Below are positions 43,761 through 51,359 of a stretch of DNA of 64,000 bases, in pieces (the first letter of the stretch is position 1; each line of letters opens with the position of its first letter). The position numbers and the translations under genes were made by a program. The notes under the pieces are model-generated. The model was given only the letters and a program-made list of their open reading frames with translations, made no database searches and was not told the origin of the DNA. The stretch comes from Phytoactinopolyspora limicola (GTDB taxonomy: Bacteria > Actinomycetota > Actinomycetes > Jiangellales > Jiangellaceae). The stretch spans positions 1-64,000 of the forward strand of contig NZ_JAAOEN010000007.1 of NCBI RefSeq assembly GCF_011320225.1, given 5' to 3'.

Positions 43761-44753
43761 TCAGCGCACGACGATGGGCGCGTCGCCGCAGGCGACGAGG
43801 TGCCCGATGACAGGTGCACCCGGGACCTCACCGGCAACGAGCAAGCCGCCGGAGGTCTGGGCATCGGCCAAGAGGAGTCGATCCTCGGCCGAGATGCCGC
43901 TCAGGTCGGCGTGCGGCAGAACCCAATCAAGGTTGCGACGGGTTCCGCCGCTCACGAAGCCCTGCTCCACAGATTCGCGCGCTCCCTCCAGATACGGCAC
44001 CGCGGAGGAGTCGATGATCGCGGAGACACCGCTGGCTTGCACCAGCTTGAGCAGGTGCCCGAGCAGACCGAACCCGGTGACGTCGGTTGCGCACTCTACG
44101 CCCGCCGAGACCGCGGCGATCGACGCCTCACGGTTCAACGCGGCCATGGTCTCAACCGCCTCCGCGAACACCTCGCCGGTGCGTTTGTGCCGGGCGTTCA
44201 GGACACCGGAGCCCAGCGGTTTGGTCAGCGACAGCGGCAAGCCGGGTTTGCCGGCGCTGTTCCGCATCAGTCGTGTGGGGTCGATGACGCCGGTGACGGC
44301 CATGCCGTACTTCGGTGAGTCATCGTCGATGCTGTGCCCGCCGGCGAGATGGCATCCGGCCTCGGTGGCCGCCTGGAGTCCACCGCGCAACACCTCTGCG
44401 GCGAGGTCGGCCGGAAGGACGTCGACGGGCCAGGCGAGAAGATTGACGGCCACGACGGGTGTGCCGCCCATGGCGTAGACGTCGGACAACGCATTCGCTC
44501 CCGCGATCCGGCCCCAGTCGAACGCGTCATCCACCACCGGGGTGAAGAAGTCGGCCGTCGCGACGACGGCTATCGACTCGGCGATCCGCACGACTGCGGC
44601 ATCGTCGCCACCCTCCAACCCCACCAGGAGATCAGGGTCGCGCTGCTCCGGGGCAGGCAGGAGGGTCGACACGAGAGTGTCAAGCAATCCGGGCGGAATC
44701 TTGCACGCGCAGCCACCGCCACGAGCGTGTTCGGTCAATCGGGTTACCGGCAT
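43761..44753 (-). CDS. selD: selenide, water dikinase (selenophosphate synthetase)
   Basis: 330 residues. Makes selenophosphate from selenide and ATP. The catalytic Cys/Lys loop is GGGCACKIPP near residue 16 (a cysteine enzyme, not itself a selenoprotein). Metal/ATP motifs are GGDDAAVV, TADFFTPVVDD, NALSDVYAMGG and VTGFGLLGH. It is the first protein gene after tRNA-Sec on the minus strand, 21 bases downstream of it. Confidence 0.95.
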   Translation of the reverse strand: MPVTRLTEHARGGGCACKIPPGLLDTLVSTLLPAPEQRDPDLLVGLEGGDDAAVVRIAESIAVVATADFFTPVVDDAFDWGRIAGANALSDVYAMGGTPVVAVNLLAWPVDVLPADLAAEVLRGGLQAATEAGCHLAGGHSIDDDSPKYGMAVTGVIDPTRLMRNSAGKPGLPLSLTKPLGSGVLNARHKRTGEVFAEAVETMAALNREASIAAVSAGVECATDVTGFGLLGHLLKLVQASGVSAIIDSSAVPYLEGARESVEQGFVSGGTRRNLDWVLPHADLSGISAEDRLLLADAQTSGGLLVAGEVPGAPVIGHLVACGDAPIVVR

Positions 44754-44774
44754 TCAGGCGTTCCTCTGTTGACA

Positions 44775-44870
44775 TGGCGGAGGCGGACAGGAATCGAACC
44801 CGCCAGACCCGAAGATTCGGGTCTCTACGGTTTTGAAGACCGCGCCGGCCACCAGACCGGATACGCCTCC
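44775..44870 (-). tRNA. selC: tRNA-Sec (anticodon UCA)
   Basis: Reading the minus strand, GGAGGCG (44870-44864) pairs with CGCCTCC (44785-44779), followed by G and an encoded CCA (44775). The anticodon loop is GGTCTTCAAAACC with TCA at its centre, the variable arm is long (ACCCGAATCTTCGGGT) and the T-arm is GGGTTCGATTCC. The 96-nt length and extended acceptor are typical of bacterial tRNA-Sec. It directly precedes selD. Confidence 0.95.
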
Positions 44871-45035
44871 CCGACGGCCGACCAAGCATGAGCTCGACCT
44901 TCGTCAACCGCCCGCCCATTCGGGCCGGACCCCAACTGGGTGTGCTCCACAGTATGGGTGCACCGCTGACGAAGATCAAGACCGCGACGGGACTCACGAA
45001 AATGCCCGCGTAACGGTGAGGGACAGATGACCCGT

Positions 45036-45998
45036 TCAAATCGGCTCGGGCTGATTCAGTATTCCTGACTCTGCGATCTGGTAGCCGAGCTGAGCACGGC
45101 TGGTGGTTCCGAGGCGCTTTGAGAGTTTGGCAATGTGCGCGCGGCAGGCGCGCACGCTCAACCCGATCCGCCGCGCTATTGCCTCATCCAAATATCCCGC
45201 AACCAACAGTCGGGCAATGGCCAGTTCGGTTTGCGAGGCGGGTGCCTCGTGTGATCCGCGCGACACACCTGGAGTAGATCGGTCCCATACCTCGACGAAA
45301 ACCTGCTCCATTGCGGAGAGCAGCGTCGGGTCGTGAATCTCGATCGCCGAATGCTCGTCAACCGGGCTGCTGATGTACGCACGCACGGAATCAATGATGA
45401 TCAGGCGAAGCCCGACTGTGGTCGTGGTGCGTATCTCCACCCCCGCCTCTGCGAGTGCGCTGACGTGTGGCCGCACGGCCATGTCAGCCCGGATTTTGTG
45501 AGAGCAGATCATCTTTATGAGGACGCCGCTCTTGGGAGTCAGTGTGATCCATCGAAGCCAATCCTCGAATGTCGGCTCGGCCACCTGACCGCCCGGATGC
45601 ATGACACGCACCTCGGAATTGGCAGCTGCATAGGCGCGTTCAGCCGCGGACTTCAGGGAGGAGAACGTCTTCATCGGTGCCGTTCTATTGTCGTCGCCTG
45701 GCGACTCCGGCCAGGGGATGTCCATGAGGGGCTCGAGGACTCGCAACATTGCACGAATCTCTCGCTGTGCTGGTTCGGCGAGCCGGGCGAAGGCCACCTC
45801 TGGATGCACCGGACGCATAAGTTCCCCCTCGTCTGGGGAACGGAGTAGCCCGAGATCGATGAGGCACCGTCCAGCAGCTTCGCGGGGCACGGCGCCTCGA
45901 CGCAACGCTACGAGATAGGTCTGTTCGCAGCGTAAACACAGTTGACGAGGCAACAACTCTGCGGCGGCATGGCCGCAGAGTTCAGTGTCGGCTCTCAT
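45036..45998 (-). CDS. LuxR-type HTH regulator, divergent from redox cassette A
   Basis: 320 residues. The C-terminal LuxR HTH is ELAIARLLVAGYLDEAIARRIGLSVRACRAHIAKLSKRLGTTSRAQLGYQ. The N-terminal and middle parts (SSLKSAAERAYAAANSEVRVMHPGG; VEIRTTTTVGLRLIIIDSVRAYI) match TrmB/LuxR hybrid regulators. Two N-terminal cysteines (LCLRCEQ) might sense redox or metal. AAGGA precedes the ATG. It starts 88 bases from the first gene of cassette A and is its likely regulator. Confidence 0.82.
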   Translation of the reverse strand: MRADTELCGHAAAELLPRQLCLRCEQTYLVALRRGAVPREAAGRCLIDLGLLRSPDEGELMRPVHPEVAFARLAEPAQREIRAMLRVLEPLMDIPWPESPGDDNRTAPMKTFSSLKSAAERAYAAANSEVRVMHPGGQVAEPTFEDWLRWITLTPKSGVLIKMICSHKIRADMAVRPHVSALAEAGVEIRTTTTVGLRLIIIDSVRAYISSPVDEHSAIEIHDPTLLSAMEQVFVEVWDRSTPGVSRGSHEAPASQTELAIARLLVAGYLDEAIARRIGLSVRACRAHIAKLSKRLGTTSRAQLGYQIAESGILNQPEPI

Positions 45999-46086
45999 GT
46001 GGTCCTTTCGTCAACGAGGCGTTGAAGTCATCTATAGCCCATGATCGTTCCTCTTTGTATCCCTTCGGAGGGCAAGCAAGGAGACC

Positions 46087-47001
46087 GTGGCCACCCTCCT
46101 GGCCTCAACCAACGCGACAACGTCCGTGGGGCCAACTATTTGGCTACAAGATCCTGCACTCGCAGGACCTGTAGCAGCCGATCGATTGAACGGCCCGGCG
46201 CGCGATGCGATCTTCAAGATCAATCCCTCGCAGGTCAGATTCGAGGGGGTCGAGCGAAGGAGAAGCCGGGTGGAAACGGTACGCATCGCGCCGGACGGCG
46301 CTCATGTCACGTTCGTTACACCCGAGCGAGAGCAGGCCGTGGTGTGGTCTGGGGGCGTCAAAATCATGGGCCACAACGTCAACATGCACATCGACCTGGC
46401 GCCAGTCGGCGAGCACGAGTTCGTCGTCAAGCACGAGATACCCGGTGCGCACATACAGACCTTCCGCCGCAGCGGCTTCGACCTCAAGCTGATTGAGGCC
46501 GCGGACAGGTCGGACAGTCGTTTGTTTTGGGCCGGTCCGTTCAATGAGGCGAGCACGAGCTTCCCCGGGCCCGCACCGCGTGAGCAGGTGCTGAACCGAG
46601 TGGTGTCGATGGTCACGTTCAAGGATTCCCCCGACGGCGCTACGGTCATACCAGTAGAGGGCGCCAACCTGCAGCAAGTCGACACGATGGTGGTCGCAGC
46701 GACCGATAACATGGTGATCTTCGCCCGCAGCGCGGCCGGCGCGCCCGGCCAGCTGCCCCACTGGCGAGGCACCTCCCGCGGCGCTGAGGAGGTCTGGAAA
46801 CAAGCCCTCGACCTGGACGAAGAGCAGGCGCAGCGGCTGTCGGGGACGCCGCATCAGTGGCGCTACACCTTCGCCAATGACACCACACTGTTCGACGTGG
46901 TCTTCCCCGACCAAGCTGTGGGGCTAGAGGCGAGGAACGCTCGCTCGCTCGAGTGGGCCGAAGACATTCTGTCCACTGTCCGCGTCACCTGGGCTGGTTG
47001 A
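46087..47001 (+). CDS. cassette A gene 1, conserved protein of unknown function
   Basis: 304 residues, no clear signal peptide or membrane helix. Residues about 100-190 align by eye with the 51360-52121 product of cassette B (P-x-G-x(3)-F/L-V-x-K/R-HE-I/L, then W-x-G-x(3)-E, then a later F-x-D-x(3)-G stretch), so the two are diverged paralogues. The family is unknown to me. GTG start with GGAG upstream; the next gene follows after 6 bases. It may be a large partner or substrate-binding subunit of the exported cysteine-rich protein, but this is unproven. Confidence 0.7.
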   Translation: MATLLASTNATTSVGPTIWLQDPALAGPVAADRLNGPARDAIFKINPSQVRFEGVERRRSRVETVRIAPDGAHVTFVTPEREQAVVWSGGVKIMGHNVNMHIDLAPVGEHEFVVKHEIPGAHIQTFRRSGFDLKLIEAADRSDSRLFWAGPFNEASTSFPGPAPREQVLNRVVSMVTFKDSPDGATVIPVEGANLQQVDTMVVAATDNMVIFARSAAGAPGQLPHWRGTSRGAEEVWKQALDLDEEQAQRLSGTPHQWRYTFANDTTLFDVVFPDQAVGLEARNARSLEWAEDILSTVRVTWAG

Positions 47002-47007
47002 GTAGAA

Positions 47008-47511
47008 GTGACGACAGCTTCGGCGATCGCGCTGCTTTCCCTCCTGGTGTCGGTGCTTGCGCTCGCCACTGCGGTGGCCGTATACGCCAGGCTGAGGCTC
47101 CTGGAGCGAACAGCGCTCGCGCCGGGGGCGGTGGCGATGACCGACGAGCAGATTCTCGCTCCGGCCCAGTTGTGGCCGGGCGACGCCGGCCGAGTATCGC
47201 GGGTTCTCCTGCTCGACGGCACGTGCCCGATCTGCCGGGCGCTAGCGGAAGCTGGCGCCCAGCACCCCGTCGACACGGTACGCACAGTGGCCCTCTTCGC
47301 GACGGCGGAGGCCGCCGACACCATAAGCGACCTCACGGAGCTGGAAGCGCTTGTCGACCCGGACGCGTGGGCTGCGCTGTCCGAAGGCTACAGCCCATGT
47401 TTGTTCATCGTCGGTGACGACGGCCGCGTGCTGGAGCGCCGATTCGTCTACGCCGACACCGACATGCCGGAAATGCTGGCCGAACTGACTCCATCCAATC
47501 TGACCCGCTAG
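47008..47511 (+). CDS. cassette A gene 2, membrane-anchored thioredoxin-like protein (MauD-like)
   Basis: 167 residues: an N-terminal membrane anchor (ASAIALLSLLVSVLALATAVAVYA) and an extracytoplasmic thioredoxin-like domain with the active site LLDGTCPICRALAEA (CPIC) and a later SPCLFIVGDDGRVL strand. It is paralogous to the 52899-53411 product of cassette B. MauD-type proteins handle disulfides during maturation of exported proteins. GTG start; short spacing to both neighbours marks one operon. Confidence 0.8.
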   Translation: MTTASAIALLSLLVSVLALATAVAVYARLRLLERTALAPGAVAMTDEQILAPAQLWPGDAGRVSRVLLLDGTCPICRALAEAGAQHPVDTVRTVALFATAEAADTISDLTELEALVDPDAWAALSEGYSPCLFIVGDDGRVLERRFVYADTDMPEMLAELTPSNLTR

Positions 47512-47531
47512 GCCAACGTCAGGAGCACCAC

Positions 47532-48089
47532 GTGCGCATCGCCGAGATCACCTCGTTCGACCAAGCCCCGACTGACGCAGAGCCGACCAAGATCCGTCCA
47601 CGCAAAACGTCCACGTCGTCTATGTCTCGCCGGGCCGTGGTCAAGGCGTTGGCAGTCGGAGCGGTTGCGGCCACTCTGGTGCCCCTCGACTGGGCGCTGG
47701 CCCGACGCGAAGCGGCGGCGGCCGGTCCGACGTCGTCATGGAACCATCCGCGGTGTGGCGATTACATGAGCTACACCACCGAAGCTAACAACTGGCCATC
47801 GTCCGGTTACCGGGCATGTTATGGCGGCAGTTTGCGCGGCACGTTTCCATGTAACTCCAACAAGTTCCATTTCGAGGGATGGAAGCAGCAAGGCTCGACA
47901 AGTAAGCACTACTCGTACCGCGTGGCGACGTGCAAGGGAAAGAATGCGTGGCGGTGGACCACCCAGGGCAATGTCTACCGTTGCTCAGACGCGCGGACCC
48001 AGAGCTGCTATTGGGAGCCTCACTACGGCTGGTCCTGTAATAATACGTACCGTCTCACGATCGCGCGTTGCTACCTGTGGAAGGCATGA
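47532..48089 (+). CDS. cassette A gene 3, Tat-exported protein with eight cysteines (MauA-like?)
   Basis: 185 residues. A twin-arginine signal (SMSRRAVVKALAVGAVAATL, ending near AAAA) predicts export in folded form. The mature domain of about 120 residues has eight Cys and many aromatic residues: RCGDYMSY, ACYGGSLRGTFPC, NAWRWTTQGNVYRCSD, QSCYWEPHYGWSCNN. The same framework (CGDY, NAWRW, CSD, C-x-W) is in the cassette B product. Spacing of C-x-GGSL, a following Trp and a late C-x-W vaguely recalls the small subunit of methylamine dehydrogenase, which fits the MauD/MauE-like neighbours; identity too low to be sure. AGGAG precedes the GTG. Confidence 0.75.
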   Translation: MRIAEITSFDQAPTDAEPTKIRPRKTSTSSMSRRAVVKALAVGAVAATLVPLDWALARREAAAAGPTSSWNHPRCGDYMSYTTEANNWPSSGYRACYGGSLRGTFPCNSNKFHFEGWKQQGSTSKHYSYRVATCKGKNAWRWTTQGNVYRCSDARTQSCYWEPHYGWSCNNTYRLTIARCYLWKA

Positions 48090-48838
48090 TCAACCGTCTT
48101 CGGCGGCTGCTGCATCCGCTTGCGGCAACGGCGCCAGTACTCGTCGCCGCGGCCGTCATCGCGGTACTCAGCGTCGGGATAGCAGGCGAGCCTGGTTGGC
48201 CGGTTGCTGTGGCCGCGCTGGTGTGGGCGGGGTTTGCCGCAGGTTTCGCCAACTCCGGTTCCACTTGAAGTAACAACTCGGCGTTTCTGCTGAGCGCGCC
48301 AGTTTGGCGCGGCCTCAAACCACTGTTGAGCTTTGGGCTGGGTTTACAAATCGGCGCGGTTCTCGTTGCCCTCGTCGCGGCGGTCATCGGGGCGGTGGTC
48401 CAGGTGTTCCTTCCACTGTGGATTCGGCTGCCCGTGTTCGGCGTACTGGCGATCTCCGTCGTCCTGCGCGAACTGGGGCTGATCAAGCTCCCAGTGCCAG
48501 AAAACCGTCGGCTGGTTCCCGAGGACGTTCAGAAGCGTGGCCGGGTATGGGGGCCCGTGCAATTCGGCTTTGAGATGGGTACCGGGATGCGCACGTATTC
48601 GCCGTCTGCTCAGCCACATCTAGCGCTGCTGGCGATCGTCTTGGTCGTCCCCTTTGCTGGCTCTCTGGCTATGGGCGTGGGATTCGGCGCTGCCCGCCTA
48701 CTCATGCCAGTGATCAACAACGCCTACAGCGACGACGGCGCGTGGGGCGACGCATGGGCAGCACATGCACGGCTGCTGGCGGCGTTGACCTGCTTCTCGA
48801 CGATGGCCGCCCTGACCGCCGGGCTGATCGCATGGTGA
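48086..48838 (+). CDS. cassette A gene 4, putative membrane selenoprotein (Sec at UGA 48266-48268)
   Basis: The ATG at 48086 overlaps the previous stop. The frame runs through two membrane helices, meets TGA at codon 61 and continues in frame to 48838, giving 250 residues with about six membrane helices. Around the UGA the protein reads SGST-U-SNNSAFLLSAPVWRG. The cassette B protein reads SGSV-U-SFNSAMLISSVWRG at the same place, and downstream both have ELG-(I/L)-x-(R/K)-LP-x-P-x-N and FGFEMGTG-x-RTY. No ATG or GTG start exists between the UGA and the conserved part; a TTG at 48326 lies inside it. A SECIS-like hairpin follows. Likely a thiol/selenol redox membrane protein. Confidence 0.85.
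48295..48311 (+). promoter_or_regulatory. SECIS-like stem-loop of selenoprotein A
   Basis: CGCGCC, loop AGTTT, GGCGCG: a perfect 6-bp stem (7 bp if the A-T pair forms) within the coding region. The loop begins 33 bases after the UGA and has G in second position, which meets published bacterial SECIS rules (16-37 nt, G among the first two loop bases). It encodes the conserved A-P-V-W-R. Confidence 0.75.
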
Positions 48839-49167
48839 GCCGGGTGATCGTAATCTACGACGGCGCATGTGGCTCTTGCTCCGCGATCGCCGCGCGCCTG
48901 AACGTCGTGCTAACACCGGAGGTCGTGACCCGATCGTGCCGCGATCCGCACCTTCAGCGTGAGTTCGCGGAGCTAGCTGGCCACCTCGAGGCCCAGCCGT
49001 GCCGGCATCCCCGCATGGTTGTCATGGAGCCGGACGGGCCAGTCGTCCTTTCCGGTATCGCCATGATGGTGCGGGCCGCTCGACTGATAGGTCCAGGTCA
49101 ACGCCGCGCAGCCATACATCTCGGGTTCCGGCTGGTATGGCGTCGAGTGGTCGGGCGCCGACCCTGA
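48832..49167 (+). CDS. cassette A gene 5, DCC-type thiol-disulfide oxidoreductase (DUF393)
   Basis: About 111 residues. IVIYDGACGSCSAIAARLN is the DCC-family signature (DGxCxxC), a small thioredoxin-like fold. The ATG at 48832 overlaps the selenoprotein stop (or GTG at 48835 in a GTGA overlap). Cytoplasmic by lack of signal. It may pass electrons to or from the selenoprotein. Last gene of cassette A; no counterpart found in cassette B. Confidence 0.8.
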   Translation: MVSRVIVIYDGACGSCSAIAARLNVVLTPEVVTRSCRDPHLQREFAELAGHLEAQPCRHPRMVVMEPDGPVVLSGIAMMVRAARLIGPGQRRAAIHLGFRLVWRRVVGRRP

Positions 49168-49314
49168 TCTACGTGGCCAGGCAGGTCACCGCCGGTCATC
49201 ATCCAGTGCGTCCCCGAGAAGCGTCCGGAAGATTCGCGGGTAGGCATTGAGTACATCGTGCAGCGGCAGCATCATGAGGTTGCCTGGCCGAGCTCCTCTG
49301 CCCAGCGGCGCCAA

Positions 49315-49333
49315 TTGTCGGTGTCGCCGACAA
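49315..49333. terminator. hairpin between cassette A and the transposase remnant
   Basis: TTGTCGG, five bases, CCGACAA. About 150 bases after the last cassette gene and 49 bases before the transposase start. It may be a terminator or part of the insertion sequence end. Confidence 0.45.
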
Positions 49334-49381
49334 CCCCTCGCGTTGACTCATCTGAGGATGCCCGCGTGGGATCTGTGATGG

Positions 49382-50060
49382 ATGGAGCTCACGTTGGGTG
49401 CGCGGAAGCAGATCACGAAGGCTCAGTTGGATCGGTGGAAGAAGGCCACTCGCGCGGAGAAGACGGCGATTGTGGACGCGGTCTGTGAGGTGACGGGCCG
49501 GCATCGTGATCACCCGCGTAAGGCGATCCGGACCGCGGTGGCGCAGCGCGCCAGTGGCGGCCCGCGGCCACGAAAGCAGCGCAGCCCCGTCCGGATGTAC
49601 GGCGACGAAGCGGTCGAGCTGTTGACTCGCTGTTGGGCGGTGCTGGACGGCCCGACCGGGAAACGGCTGCACTCCGCGATCAGCGACGTACTGGACAACC
49701 TGGCCCGTCACGGCCATCTCGATGATGTCGATCCCGCGATCATCGATCTGGTCGGCCACGAAGGCGGCGACAACAACGGCGCCTTCTACTACACCCTGGA
49801 CGCCACCGACGTGGCCACCGGCTGGACCGAAACCATCACCGCGCGTCCAAGGTCGAACGGATCGCCGCCGCCGGGCTCGAACAGGTACAACCGAGGTTCC
49901 CATTCCACATCGCCGGCATCCACTCCGACAACGGCTCGGAGTTCATCAACCACCACCTCGCCCGCTGGTACAACGCACGCAAGATCACCTTCACCCGCGG
50001 CCGCGCCAGCCACAAGAACGACCAAACCCACGTCGAACCTCCAAGCCCTCCGCCGGGCGT
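49382..50060 (+). pseudogene. degenerate integrase-type transposase between the two cassettes
   Basis: The N-terminal part (MELTLGARKQITKAQLDRWK; AVLDGPTGKRL) and DLVGHEGGDNNGAFYYTLDATDVATGWTETI are those of a DDE integrase-like IS transposase. Between DDVDPAIID and LVGHEGG about 100 residues seem deleted, because the linker of intact relatives is missing. After TETITAR the reading frame shifts: the catalytic FHIAGIHSDNGSEFINHHLA block continues in another frame to about 50033. It is inactive. It separates cassettes A and B. Confidence 0.8.
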
Positions 50061-50214
50061 TCAAGATCGAGACCAAGATCCACCACGTTTCCGGACAGAC
50101 CAGGCTCAGAACGTTCCGCCCTTGCCTGCCCTCCCTATACGGCCCGCACTATATGGGCCGTTACGCCGTTTCTTGTCAATTCAGATAACTGTTCCTGTCT
50201 TTTGCGTCGCGGCC

Positions 50215-50748
50215 CTATCTTCCGGCCATGGAAACCGTCACTTCCGGCAAAATTCTAGCCACTAGAGCGCCTGTGACGCCCGCGGCAAGAATCATGGCCA
50301 TCTGCGCCGAGCTTGGAACAAACTCGGCGACCGAAATAACCGGAACACCCACGGTAGTTACTATCGCCATGACCGCTGTTCTGCCAATTGACACCCTAGT
50401 AACTGGAACATCTCGGCCGAAACATCCACACGAATAGCCACGGCGCTTCCGATAAAGTATCGTTTCGTAAATCAAGAAGATCCACAACATAGCCGCTAGC
50501 AGTGCGCCAAACAGAGCTAAGATCCCTCGCCCGGCCAACAGCGCCGTTATGACACCGCAACTAACCCCTATCTGGGACAACAAGAGTACATGCGGCATGA
50601 CCCGACGCCAGCGCTGGGGCACGAGCGCATGCCTCGCAATTGTCGCCCGCAAGTCCGCGAATCTGCGGACATGACCGGAACCCGCACTCAACACGAACAA
50701 GGCCGCACTCATGACCCACGCCGAAAAGACAACAGTTGCCGTACCCAT
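50215..50748 (-). CDS. cassette B gene 5, MauE-like redox membrane protein
   Basis: 177 residues with four or more membrane helices and the MauE/DoxX-type signature YSCGCFGRDVPVTRVSIGRTAVMA after the second helix pair. MauE-like proteins work with MauD in disulfide formation in exported proteins. It follows the exported Cys-rich protein gene by 16 bases, so it belongs to the operon. Base composition looks more AT-rich than the neighbouring regions. Confidence 0.82.
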   Translation of the reverse strand: MGTATVVFSAWVMSAALFVLSAGSGHVRRFADLRATIARHALVPQRWRRVMPHVLLLSQIGVSCGVITALLAGRGILALFGALLAAMLWIFLIYETILYRKRRGYSCGCFGRDVPVTRVSIGRTAVMAIVTTVGVPVISVAEFVPSSAQMAMILAAGVTGALVARILPEVTVSMAGR

Positions 50749-50764
50749 AATCCGGCCATGCTGC

Positions 50765-51346
50765 CTATAGCGGGTATATACACGTACTCTTGAAGGAGTA
50801 GCGGGACCAGATACAGCCAGATTCGGGAATCATGTAAATCCTCCCGTCTGAGCACGACACATCAGGCTTGACTCCGCCCAGTTGCCCGCGCCTCCAGCGC
50901 CAGGCATTAATGGTTGTACCAGAATTTCCTGTGCACCTATTGTCTCGCCTGTAGTCGCGCACATAACGACACTCACCCCGAAACGTCTCGTCGTCGGTAC
51001 GATGCCGCCACTTATTGGTCGAAGATACCTCGGCTCGGCAATGCTTGGACCTTACACTCGCCTTATCAGGGTTACATACCCTCCACGCATCGCCCCGTCT
51101 GGTGTAGTCGCCGCAGGCACTCCAGTATTGCCACGGCGACGTACCCCTCAGCGCTGCCGAAGCGTTCCTCGCGGTACCGAGAAGGCCTAATGCGCTGAGC
51201 CCTAGGACCATCCCCGTGCCGGCAACGAGCTTAAAAATGCTACGCCTTGAAATGAAACGCTTTTCCAGTAGCCGCCGACCATGGCTGACTTTCGCACGCT
51301 CAGGTCGAACGCTTGTATTAGGAATGTTGTTTATCGACAATGCCAT
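50765..51346 (-). CDS. cassette B gene 4, Tat-exported protein with eight cysteines
   Basis: 193 residues. The twin-arginine motif is in KRFISRRSIFKLVAGTGMV with a hydrophobic core ending GTARNASA. The mature domain has eight Cys: SACGDYTRRG, RVCNPD, KHCRAE, GECRYV, NRCTGN, NAWRWRRGQ, VSCSDGR, SGCIWSRY, STCIYPL. It shares CGDY, NAWRW, CSD and C-x-W with cassette A, but has diverged elsewhere, as expected for a protein under diversifying pressure. ATG at 51346, preceded by a GGGGG ribosome site, starts 13 bases after the previous stop. Confidence 0.75.
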   Translation of the reverse strand: MALSINNIPNTSVRPERAKVSHGRRLLEKRFISRRSIFKLVAGTGMVLGLSALGLLGTARNASAALRGTSPWQYWSACGDYTRRGDAWRVCNPDKASVRSKHCRAEVSSTNKWRHRTDDETFRGECRYVRDYRRDNRCTGNSGTTINAWRWRRGQLGGVKPDVSCSDGRIYMIPESGCIWSRYSFKSTCIYPL

Positions 51347-51359
51347 TGCCACTACCCCC

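Noticed and set aside
41969-43810. Long plus-strand frame across selB
   Set aside because: Low-complexity Ser/Arg composition typical of antisense frames; selB on the other strand is unambiguous.
46087-47001. Methylamine dehydrogenase heavy chain (MauB)
   Set aside because: No signal peptide and no propeller repeats; the protein is too short and matches only its cassette B paralogue.
48326-48838. Independent 170-residue membrane protein gene starting at TTG 48326
   Set aside because: The protein sequence conserved with cassette B begins before this TTG, right after the UGA, and no ATG or GTG start lies there. It is better explained as the second part of a selenoprotein.
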